Below are positions 54,051-64,000 of a DNA stretch of 64,000 nucleotides, in pieces; within the stretch, counting starts at the first letter, position 1; every line of letters starts with the position of its first letter. The stretch is from Chlamydomonas sphaeroides (lineage: Eukaryota > Chlorophyta > Chlorophyceae > Chlamydomonadales > Chlamydomonadaceae). The notes beneath the pieces were generated by a model. That model made no database searches. It saw only the letters and a list, made by a program, of their open reading frames with translations, and was not told the DNA's origin. Where the stretch lies: assembly GCA_001662425.1 (NCBI GenBank), contig BDDC01000013.1:55088-119087 (forward strand), written 5' to 3'. The position numbers and the translations under genes were made by a program.

Positions 54051-57000
54051 ATGCGCGAGGTGAGGCGCAAGCGACCGAACGAGTCGCAGCAGCACGGAAC
54101 ATGCCATGCCTTCAGCCCCTTCAGCTCACGCTTACATGTCACTGTCTCCAGCCAAAATAGTCGCACAGGCGGCAGGCAGCCTTGCTATTCGAGCGGTTTT
54201 TGCGAGCGGGCAGCTTTGTCGGGCTCTGAGCGCTCATGTTTATTTCCTAGAGCTTGAACCAGTGTGATACGCCTTGGCGCGCAGCGTCACGTGCAAGAGC
54301 GCTGGAAACCCGGTTGGGCCCGTCACGAACTATGTTTCGCCAGTCACACAGTCACTCAGCCACACGCGATGCGCGTGCCAGTGCGTTGTACGCGAACGGT
54401 GGCCAACATGGCCGTCTAAAGCCTTGCCTCCGGTCTACTTCGTTACTCTCTCGTCACTCTTGTCGTGCAACCCCCCCTCTTGTCCCTCTCGCTGCCCCGT
54501 TCCATAACGCAGCGCTACACAGTCCTGTCGCCGCTCGGACACGGCGCGTACGGTCAGGTGTGCGCGGAGCCTCGAAGCAGCCTCGACGGGCATGCGTCGC
54601 CGCCGCACCAGCCCGTTCTGCAACGCTGGGACCAACGCACTACCCTTCCTTTCCCCCCTCCTGCCGTTCGCCGCAGGTTTACAAATGCCTCGACCGTCAC
54701 GAGAACCGGCTCGCGGTGAGATGAGGTCGCGGAGGTCACAGGACCGCTGTGAGGATAAAGGCGTGTGTGGGCCTGCGAGTCGAGGTCGCGGGGCTAACCG
54801 AACCCGTTGTGCTCCTCACAGGCACTCAAGGTTATCAACATGGCTCACACCGACCCGCTGGCAAGTCTGGGCAGAAGCTGCCGAGACTGCCCGTGTGCCA
54901 TGGGGCGTGACCAACCGTCCGTTACACGTCGCCCGACCCAACCCCAGCGCTTAGCTCCCGTGACGCGTCATGCGGCTGCACCCCAGCGAGCGCCAGACTC
55001 CGCAATCAAGTTGCTGGAACACGTTCCCACACCCTAAGCGCGCTGTAAACCCCAGCCTGCCCGCTCAGCATGTGAGCAGTCCGAACCCTGTGCAGTGTCA
55101 TCCCTTGACCACATACCCGACTGCCGTTACGAGCGGTGACCCGTGCAACCCAACACCGCGTGCGACACTCTGTTGCCGCCGCCGCCGCCGCCGTACCAGC
55201 TCGCCCGGTCTGCGTCCCTCGCTGCTGCTATGAGACACTGCTGCATGATGCCATGTCGCTGCACGTGGGTGCGCTCGCAGGTCATGCGGCTGGCGATGCG
55301 CGAGCTGCGAACGCTGCAGAAGCTGCCGCCGCACCCCCACGTCGTCGAGCTCCTGGACGCCTTTAGGAGCAGGTGAGCACCCGGCTGTAGTAATGCTCCC
55401 GTCACGCGAGCTGGCGGCTGCTGCAGCACCCGTTGCTGGGCTGCAGGAGGCTGACGCGCCGTGCGGGGCCGTGCAGGCCGTGCCGCATGCCGCCGAGTCC
55501 CACGGCACCTGCCCCGCACGCTGCTCCCCTCCCCGCAGCGGCTCGGGCCGTGTGTTCCTGGTGTTTGCCTGCGAGGGACGCAGCCTGCACGATGTGGGTC
55601 GGGGCCGGGCGGAGGATGGGTGCAGGGCTGGGGGCGATGCGCGCGAGCGCTGAGGAAGCCTTCAGACCCGCTTGATAAGCGAGCACTTGGCCACGGTCCC
55701 ACGGATATCAAGCACCATCACGTATGCTGCCTAGTGCCTGCCCGTTTCTCGCTTGCAACGCCCCGCTGGCCTCGCGCTTGCTCCATGGTCACCCCCCTGG
55801 CGCTGCAATGCGCGTGCGTGCCGTTTGCCCGACAGGAGGCCGAGCGACACCCCAACTACGTGCTGCCGGCCGCCATGCTGCGCAACATGGCCTGGCAGCT
55901 GCTCAAGGCGTTGGCGCACATGCACGACAACAAGGTACGGCAGCGTACGACAGTAATCGTACGGCCGCCGGCCGTGGCGTGTCGCTAGGACCCAGCCCCC
56001 GCTGCTATGTGTCCGCGCCGCCATCCAAGCCATCCCTCGCACGCCCCCACCAGGTCATCCACCGCGACGTCAAGCCGGGCAACATCCTGCTAGCCGGGGA
56101 CGGCGAGGGCGGCAGCTGCGAGATTGGCGCGGACGGCTCCCAGGTCTACGTCCGCCTGGCAGGTGCGGCCAGCTCCCCCCCTGGCTCGCTGGCTTCCGAG
56201 TTACGACCCAGTTGAACGCTAGTGGCAGAGCGGTGGGGCTACCACCCCGGCTGCCTGGCGCCTGGGGGGATGCCTGGCCCCAGGCCCGCAGGAAGCCGCA
56301 GCGCCAGGCCTCGCTGCCGCCAGCGCCGCCCCGGCTCGGCCGCCTCACGCCCGCCCACCTCCGCCTCCGCCCCTGCCCCCGTCAGACTTTGGCTTTGCCC
56401 GGCCCTGGTGCGGCGAGCCGAGCGACCCTCTGTCCACCTACGTGGCCACGCGCTGGTTCCGGGCGCCCGAGGTAGGCACGACACGCGGGCGCGGGTGCGT
56501 GTGCCGCGGCGCCCCCGCACGCCCTGCCCCGGCTGCCCTAGGCCCCCAGCGCTACTGGCAGCTCCAAGGGGCGGGCGGGGGCGGCGGCGCTGCCATGCAG
56601 CTGCCAGCCCCGGCATGGCTGCGCCTCGTGCTGCGCGGCAGCACCGGGGCGGCGGCGTGCGTGCCGCGTGGTGCTGGGGAGCCGTGCAGGGGCGTGGCGT
56701 GCGAGGGGGGGGTGATGGGCCGGGGTAGGTGTATGTGTGTGTGCCGGCCTGCCACCGCCATCCGGCCTGCCAACTGCGCCGGGCCTTGCCGCAGATCCTT
56801 GTGCGGCACCCCTACAGCTACAACAGCGACTGCTGGTGGGCACATGGGCCGGCCTGCTTTGTATGCATGAGGTCATAGGCGTTGTGAAACACGGACAGCC
56901 TGCACGCTGCCGACGGCTAGCGTGTGTAGCTGCAGGCCCTCGTTGGGTGGCGGCTGCTGGCGACAGCAGCCACAGGCCGCGCTTGCCGCTGCCTCTCTTC

Positions 57001-60000
57001 CACACACGCCCCTGACGCTCGGGCGCTGTCCCGCTGGCTCCCTCAAACGTCAGGTCGGTTGGCTGCACGGTGGCGGAGCTGGCGTCGGGGCTGCCGCTCT
57101 TCCCCGGGACCACCACGCTCGACCAGGTGCGGCCAGGGTTTCGGCACGCCACGGCACGGCACCACGCCCGCGCGCGTCAGGGGTCACGAGCTCACGGCCA
57201 CACGGCCACATCACGAGCTCACGGCCACACGGCCACATGTGCGGCAGGCGCCCTGGGATTACCCTGCGCGTTGGGAGCAGGGTGATCCCAGTGCCAGAGG
57301 CCACAGGGGTCCAAGGGGTCCCAGCGCCTGCGCACCAGCTGGCTGCCGCTCATCGCCCACCGCCGCCTGCTGCCGTCGCCCCCGCCCGGCCGCCTGCCCA
57401 ACACGCGCCGCCCCCGCCCGCAGGTTGCCCGCATCATGCGCTGCTTCGGGGCGCTGCCGCCGCGGTTGGCGTCGTACGCGCTGCGCGACGGCCGCCTCGC
57501 GCCGCACGTGACCGTGGCGCAGCGCGCGGCGCCCACCCGCAGCCTGAGGCAGCGCCTGCCGGTGCGTGGCGCGACATGGGGACTGCGCGGCCAGCGCCGT
57601 CGCGTGTTCAAATGTTGGGTAGAACGGAACCCCGCACGCGGCACAGTACGCCCCGGGTAGAATGGCGCGTCGAGTGTATGTGCACAAATAGGTAACATTT
57701 AGTAAGCACGACCCGCGCGGCAGACCCAGGGTTGATGACGCGTCGGTCGTGCATACGAAGCAGGGATGCGTTTAGGTGCGCCGGTGCGGGAAGCGGAACC
57801 CAGCGCGCGCCGCCGTGGAGAACGTCAGTCCCCGGCCCGCCCAGCCCGCGTACCAGTGTATATGTTACCTGGCGTTGAGCGTGTTCCAGTGTTAGGTAGA
57901 ACAGAATGCGTGTGCATTGGTGTGGGCTGCAGCACGCACCCGCCGGCGCGCGCTGTGGCTAACGCATGCTAACAACACAATTCGGCCCCGGCACAGCACG
58001 CCCTTAGTTCAACGCGCCGACGTGCCTACGAAAGCAGGGGAGGGCCACCGGCAGCAGGGGCAAAACGCAGGAAGCATAAGCGGTTGGTTGGGTTAATCGG
58101 CGCACCGCAGAGGAGCGCGCCAGGGACAGGGGGCAGGCAGGGCACACGCTAAGAGTGGGGCTGGCCGACGGGTGCTGTGTCTGCGGAGGGGAAGAGGGGT
58201 TTGGAGGGGGCGGGGCCAGGGAAGGGGCAAGAAAGTACGGCCACACGAGGGCCCTGCAGGGCCATCCAGCCGTATGCACAGGGGTGCGGCGCAGCCGTGT
58301 GGGTGCAGGCGCGTGCAGGCATGGGCAGGCAGGGATGTGTTTTTGCAGCAGGCGACGCGTGGAGTCGTGAGAGTTCACCGCGCGCCGCCTGGCCTGGCCC
58401 TCGCCGCGGCGCCGGCGGGCAGGCCCGTCCAGGTGCCGTGGCGGGTGCGGGGTCCGGGATGACCCCAGGGGCCCGCCGGCAGGCCTGTGTGTGGGGGGAA
58501 AAGGGAGGTTGCCGTGCCTGGCAGGGTGTGGGCGGTACCAACCAGAGGAGTGCCGTGGCCGTGTTGTTGCCGTACAGCCGTACAGCAGTTGCGGCCCTCA
58601 CGTCACCTCGTCCGCCCACGTGTCGTCGCAGGGTGTGGACGCCCGGCTGTTTGAGTTCGTCAGGTAAGGGCGATGGGAGGGGGCCGGCCGTGCCGAGGAA
58701 CCCGACGCCCTTGCCGGGCCGCGCGTGTGCCATGGCCGCTTCCGCCTCGTGGGGCCTGGCGTATGGCCATGGCGACACGGCACTGCCCCGCTTGGCGCAC
58801 GCGCAGTCCCCCATGGCGCGTCCGACTAGTTCGCTACTCCCTTGTTACATCCCCCTGACGCGCCCGCCTGCTGCCCCGCCTGCTGCCCCGCCGCCCGCAG
58901 CGCCTGCCTGCAAGTGGATCCTGCTCGACGGCCGTCGGCAAAGGAGCTGCTGCAGGTGAGCCACAGCATGCGCGTGCGTGCATGTGCATGTGCATGTGCA
59001 TGTGCATTGCTGGCAGCTCTAGCCATGCCCCTGAAGCTCGGCGCTGCCGCTTGCTGCCGCGACAGCCCGGTGCCGGCCTCGCTCGTCCTGTGCGCCGCTG
59101 CGTGCTTCGTTCCGCTCCGTTCTTCACCACACCCCACGCGTAATGCCGTCGCTGCCCCACCACGGACAGATGCCGTACTTCTGGGGTGTTGTGCCACGAC
59201 CCCGGCCGCCGGCCCGCCCCGCACGCGGGCCGCTGACGCCGCAGGTGGCGCTTCCCAGGTGAGACGGCTGGGCTGGGTCGGGCGGGGACTGCGGGGGCTG
59301 CGGGGGCGGTGCGTGCAGCACACCATGGCCGCCCGCCTACGACAGGGCCTGTCACTGGTAGCTAGCGGGGCCGTATGTTGCGGGGCTCCAGCTAGTCATT
59401 GCCGGGCTGCTGCGGACCTGCTCGCCGTCGCAACGCCCACAGGGAGGCGTCGGCCAAGCGACTCAGCGCAGGCGTGCTCGAGCTGGATGCGTCCGGCAAC
59501 GCCGCCGGAGCGGCGGCGCTCGCGCAGCCACAAAAGACTCCGCTGCAGCAGCAGACACAGGACAGCTCGCCAGCTGCCGCAGCAGCCGACGCTGCCGTCG
59601 GCGGGGGCGTTGGTGATGGTGGCGCCGCCATCCACAGCAGCGCCAGCGCTCTGGGCACACAGGTATGCGGCAGCGGTGGCGGCGCCGCCGTTGCTGCCGC
59701 CGCCGCCTTGTACCTCACGGCGACGGAGGGCAGCTCCAGCATGGCCGCTGCGGCGGCCGCCGCCGCCGCCGCCAGCGCCGTCCGCAGCTGCCCTGACGCC
59801 ACCGGCCCGTGCACGCCCGGCACAGCGGCTCCCGCTGGCGCTTCGCCCTGCGCCGCGACGGCACCGCTAACCAGCGAGCCGCCTGGCCTAAGACCGGCGG
59901 CGGCATCGCCTCGGCTCGGCTCCGCCGGCTCGGACACCTGCAAGCCCCAGGCAGCCGCAGACCTCGCCGGCGGCATGGCGAGCACAACGGAGCTTGCACC

Positions 60001-62713
60001 GCGTGCTGCCTCGGGCCTGTGCAGCCCTGCCGCGCCAGCGGCGCCGCCAGCCCACCCGCCCGCTAGCTCGCTCGTCGTGTCCCTGGCCGCCGCCGCCGCC
60101 GCAATGGCGGCGACTGGTGTGGAGCCCGCCGCCTCACCGGCCTGCACCGCCCAAGGCCATCCGCACGCACCCACTAGCCGTGGGCCCTCCTCGACGGTAA
60201 TCGCGGCGGCGGCGAGCCACGTCGAGCGCCGTCGGGGCGTCAAGGGCCAGAGCGAGGTGGGGGATCCGGCCGACGGCGCCGCCGGCAGCCACCATCAGGC
60301 TGCGCCTGTGAATCAGGCAGACGCAGCCAAGAGCACGAATACGAACCCGCCTGCGTCTGGAGAGTCGCTTGGGTCTGACATGCTCCCGCCGCCGCCGCGG
60401 CTGCTGCCGGGCTTGGAGGCGGCCGCGCCGGCCGATGGTGTGGCGGCGACGACGCGCGGTCCAACGAGCCTGGGCGCGTGCCCAATGCAGCCGCACCCGC
60501 CGCCGCAGCAGCGCCACGCGGCCGCTGGAAGGGGCGCCATCCGTATCGTGTCGGTTAGAGATTGGGTGGACACCGACGCCCGGGCTACAGGCACCAGCGC
60601 CGTCGGCGAATCGGCGTCGGCGTCAACCGCGCCAGTCGCGACTTCGGAATCGGCAGCTGTCAGCGCCGGCGCCGTGGCCGACGACTTACAGCCATCGCCG
60701 GCGCCGCCGCCCCCAGCGCCGCTGTCGACGCTGCGCAGCGCCGAGACCGAGCCCAGGCCCTCGAACCAGCGGCTGCACTTGGTAGCTGGTCTTCCGCCAG
60801 CGGCGGCAAACCTGGACGCCGCCGCCGCCGCAGCCGCCGCCGACGGCGGCGGAGGTGGTTGCTCGGCTGAGTCCAGCTGCGCTGAGGAGGGCACGGTGGG
60901 CGAGGATGGCGATGGCGGCCCGGGCGCAGCGCTCGGCACGCCAGGCGAGTCGGACGACGCCAACAGCGACCGCAGGGCCAGCATGTCGGGTGCCACGGAC
61001 AGCGGCGGCGGCAACGCCGGCACTGGCGGCGGGCCCAGCCCCTGCTTGCTGGGCGGCCGCCGCGCTAGCTGCAGCTTGGCCTGGGCCGATTTCAGCCCTG
61101 CCCGGCCCTCCGGCAGCGGACCGCAGGGCGCTGCGCCGTCGCCGTTTGCGCTCCTGCTGCAGACGCCGCCGCTGGCTGCGTCGCCGATGGTCCTCTCGTC
61201 AGGAGTCAACGACGCCGCCAACGCCCTCCGCCGCCTGCCCGGCGGCATGACGCCGGTAGGCGCGCCGCCGCCGGCCGCCGCCGGCCCGGCCGAGCGGCTG
61301 CCGCACTGCCGCGGCCCGGCGGCGCCGCTGCCGCCGCCGGGCCCCGACTCGTGCGCGTGCAGCGCGCCGGGCACTGCCAGCGCGCGTCGGGCCGTCAGTG
61401 GCGCCTCCACCAGCGGTGCCGCCGACGCCGACGCCGGCAGCATCCTGGTTTCGTGGCTTCGGCGGCGCCGCAACACTCGGGCGTCGCTGGACGCGCGGAG
61501 CTACATGCAGGGCAACGCCGGCGGCCACCCCTCGTACCAGCAGCGCATCGTGGCAGCCCCCGCTGCCAGCGGCGCGGGCGCCGCCGCCGATGGCCGGCCG
61601 CGCTCGACAGCACACCCGCACACGCCCGGCAGCGGCTACGACTCGGCCAGCGGCACCGCCAGAACAGGAGGCTACCAGCGGTCGCGGCGCAGCTGGCGGA
61701 TGCTGCCGCGCACGGCCGCTAGCATTGCGACGGCCCTGGAGGTGCTCCCGCTTGCAGACCATAAGCGATACAGCGGCAACGGTGCGTATTCCGAATGCGG
61801 CCCGGCGCCGCCGGGCCTTGCCGACGCCAGCGAAGGCGGCGACGTCTGCGGCTCTAGCCTGCCCGTCGGCGGTGCTCGGGCCCTGTCTGGTTTTGGTGGC
61901 AGACCAAGGAGCGTGGCCGGAGGCGTGCCCCTACTGCGCAGCCTGAGCCGCATCGGCGTTGCCAGCCGAGCAACCAGCATAATGATGGACCCGCCGGCGG
62001 CGGCATCGCCTTCGGCGGGCTGCGCTGGCGTGGCGGTCCGGCCACTGGGCATGGGCGCAGACGCTGCCGGCCTGCGCTACGGCGCCTCCGAGCTGAGCTT
62101 CAGCGGCTCTGTCCGGCAGCAGGCGGCGGCGGTGCTGGCCAGCGGCACGGCGACGCAGTCCGCCGACGGCTTGGCGGCGGTCGCCGGCGGCGCTGGCGGC
62201 GCCGGCGACCCCTCGGCGGCCGTCGGCGCCGTCGGTCGTTCGGACCGATTTGCGTTCCTCGCTGGCACCGGCGGCGGCAGCGTCGCCATCCCCGAGGGCG
62301 AGGAGCTCCTGTGCAACGGCCCCGGCGGGGGCGGCGAGTGGGCCATTGGCGCCGGCCAGTCGCCCGCGCCGGTGCCGGCGACGACACCCAGGGCGGCGCC
62401 GCCGCTGGGCCGGCTGGTGGGCGCGGCCGTGTGCCCAGCAGCGGATGCGTGCGGCCGGGTGTCGATGCTGCCGAGCAGCGCCGCCACGAGCTGCCATGCA
62501 GACGGCAGCATGGGCGTGGGCGTGGGGGAGTTGCTGGGCGGTGTGGGTACGGGCAGGGCGAGCAGCGCGGGGCGCAGCTGCGCGCCGCAGAAGGCGGGTG
62601 AGCAGGAGCTCGCGCTGTCGGGGTCAGAGGGGCCGCAGGGCAGCGCCGGCTCCGGGCGCCGCTCCTGGCTGCCGACGCTGCTGTACCGGCTGTGCCTGTG
62701 CGCGAGGGCGTAG
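54051..62713 (+). CDS. CMGC-group (CDKL-like) protein kinase with giant C-terminal tail
   Basis: Sixteen exons: 54051-54059 (tentative), 54513-54557, 54677-54715, 54822-54860, 55281-55372, 55539-55593, 55836-55934, 56054-56162, 56386-56471, 56795-56835, 57054-57126, 57424-57561, 58632-58663, 58901-58955, 59170-59258, 59443-62713, giving 1423 residues. All catalytic features are present: glycine loop GHGAYGQV (12-19), Lys34 in ALKVIN, Glu52 in MRELRTL, HRDVKPGN (129-136), DFG (163-165), and STYVATRWFRAPE ending at 191 as in CDKL/MAPK-type kinases. SVGCTVAELASG and DPARRPSAKELL complete the C-lobe. The remaining about 1090 residues, all in one exon, are Ala/Gly/Ser-rich with islands such as RIVSVRDWVDTD and SILVSWLRRRRNTR. 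The 9-nt first exon (M-R-E) is the only nearby ATG with a good donor in phase. The intron after 54860 has a GC donor (GCAAGT). Cilium/flagellum regulation is typical of the family and is inferred only. Confidence 0.88.
57690..57870. mobile_element. Possible MITE-like inverted-repeat element in a kinase intron
   Basis: The left end reads AGGTAACATTTAG and the right end is its near inverse, TATATGTTACCT, 181 bp end to end. The left end also matches 38735-38760 in another gene's intron. Related GTGTTCNNNTGTT-GGTAGAAC segments flank it on both sides (about 57603 and 57881). No target duplication is clear. Confidence 0.45.
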
Positions 62714-63827
62714 CGCGAGCTGCGTCACGCGGCAGATGCCGGGCGCACAAACGACGGACGACGGACGGCGTACGGCAGCGACAGCACCGGCAGTCGCTGC
62801 GAGCGGACGGGCGATAGCGTCGTGTTGTCGGTGCGTCGTGTTGATGTTCAGGATAGGCGGATGATGCGAGAGAGGGGTGGGCTGATTGCGCGTTTGTGTG
62901 GCGGCGGGCGGCGGAGTGATCAGTGGGTGGCGCGTTGCGGTTGTTGGAGGCCTGGTTAGCAGGTCCTCCACAGCAGCGCAGAGCTGCGGGATCGCCTCCA
63001 GCGCGCATGGCTTTAGTTTTGAGTGACGGTAACTAGCTATGCCCCTTGCTTGGGGGCCAGCGCTGCCTGGCTGACGCATGCCCTTCCTCTACCTGTCGCA
63101 AACGGTTAGCCGGCGTAGCGTAGGTATGCGTGTGCGTGTGTGATGCCGGACATGCAGGTTGCACGACGGCGAGCAGCTTGCTGACTCTTCTATACGAGCA
63201 CCGCGGCGGTGGGTGACTCCCGCTACGGGTTGCGGTACGAGCCTTGCAAGGGCGAGTCGGCAGTCGGGCGGTGCAGTCAATTGCGAGGGTGGGCGGGCGG
63301 GCGGCTGGTAGGCCGCGCATGTCAGGACAGGAGGCGGATATTGCGCAAGCGGGGGATGGGCGTGGGACTGTCTTTTATATCGGGTGCGCTGTGGAAGTGG
63401 GCGCGAAGGTGGGCTGTGAGGGGCCGGCGCGTGCGTCTGGTCGGCGGGTGTGTAGTGTGTGGGGCGATGGCGCAGCAGCCGGGTTGGGCGGGGGTCTTCA
63501 AGCTGCGGGATGGCGCGGGCGTCCGCCGCGCGCTGCGATGCTTGTGGGACTGCGGTTCATGGCGGCGGTGGGTGCGTTGCGTTGCGCGGAGATGCGATGC
63601 GATGCACTGCAATGCCCTGTCGGGTTCGTGGCAATCGGGGGTACGCTTGCGGCAGTAGTGGTGCCTGCTGGTACGACACAACCGCAGCGGGCTTCATTCG
63701 CGGGGCGTGCGTGTTGCGTGTTGCGTGTATGTGAGTGATGAGCCGCGGCCTCACAGCCCGCTGTGGCGCGGCAGAAGCATGCAGCCCCGCTATATATGGC
63801 GGACCCAGCGTCACTGCTCTGCTTATC
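62714..63827. other. Intergenic, kinase 3' flank
   Basis: About 1.1 kb with short GT-rich and GCGATG repeats (about 63587-63605). ORFs on either strand lack domains. The kinase poly(A) site was not identified. Confidence 0.6.
63790..63799 (+). promoter_or_regulatory. TATA box at right edge
   Basis: CTATATATGG on the plus strand is the same core as the dirigent-like gene's TATA box. It lies 29-38 nt upstream of the ATG at 63828. Confidence 0.45.
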
Positions 63828-64000
63828 ATGAGACTTGGTTTCTTTGATTTGGAAGAAGTGTGCGCAGAGGAAGTAAGGGCGAGCTGGATAGGGGCAAGGA
63901 GGTTCGAGGTGGCACGAGCGACGGCCTGCAATTGAAAGGCCGTGGGCGCCAAGGGCGACCCCTTGCTTGCGATCCAGGATGCCGTGTTTTTGTGGCGGTG
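63828..64000 (+). CDS. Probable first exon of a further gene, truncated by the window
   Basis: ATG at 63828 opens a 15-codon exon (MRLGFFDLEEVCAEE) ending at a good donor, GAA-GTAAGG, at 63873. The TATA box just upstream supports it. The downstream exons lie outside the window, so no product can be named. The close TATA-to-ATG spacing would leave almost no 5' UTR, so this remains tentative. Confidence 0.35.

Noticed and set aside
60313..61476. Minus-strand ORF of 387 codons
   Set aside because: Antisense shadow of the kinase tail exon, with composition mirroring the sense codons and no splice or domain support.
63557..63952. Minus-strand ORF of 131 codons at the right edge
   Set aside because: Antisense to the better-supported TATA box and ATG exon, with no domain.

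Overview
This window looks like nuclear DNA of a GC-rich green alga (Chlorophyta, probably a chlorophycean). I read 14 split protein-coding genes and the probable first exon of a fifteenth. Together they contain about 97 introns, nearly all GT-AG with GTGCG/GTGAG-type donors, and every internal exon junction keeps frame in my models. The proteins carry long Ala/Gly/Pro-rich insertions. Several have plastid-type leaders (aldo/keto reductase, YGGT protein, tRNA methyltransferase). A TGTAA poly(A)-type signal follows one gene. No rRNA, tRNA, operon or CRISPR structure was found, and everything was read by eye without database searches.

Layout. 1-4941 (-): TM9SF/nonaspanin, cut by the left edge. 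5.9-8.3 kb (-): a decayed LINE with reverse transcriptase and RNase H remnants. 9317-12292 (-): CobW-type G3E GTPase ending in a WW domain, divergent from 12970-16367 (+): a nuclear cap-binding subunit 3 homologue. 18290-22139 (-): plastid aldo/keto reductase. 23095-24424 (-): secreted dirigent-like protein. 25195-27886 (-): ubiquitin-like plus leucine-rich-repeat protein. 28288-31108 (-): TrmB-type tRNA m7G methyltransferase, divergent from 31435-32462 (+): a small four-TM protein. 34204-34923 (-): a small unknown protein, divergent from 35237-40239 (+): a large unknown protein. 40655-43406 (-): TSSC4-like protein. 44613-50450 (-): a long coiled-coil/mTERF-like protein, divergent from 50725-52769 (+): plastid YGGT/YlmG protein. 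54051-62713 (+): a CMGC/CDKL-like protein kinase with a roughly 1090-residue tail. 63828 onward (+): probable first exon of a further gene behind a TATA box.

The genes do not form one pathway. They are housekeeping genes for secretory-pathway membrane sorting, metal-cofactor GTPase function, mRNA cap binding, tRNA modification, snRNP assembly, organelle gene expression, plastid membrane organisation and signalling. Four head-to-head pairs share intergenic regions of about 270-680 bp.

The most unusual points are the CobW-WW fusion; three 125-bp near-identical units inside one intron; exon tails duplicated into introns at two loci; a short inverted-repeat element found in two different introns; four GC-AG introns; and two genes that pair a recognisable domain with an 850-1090-residue low-complexity region encoded in a single exon.
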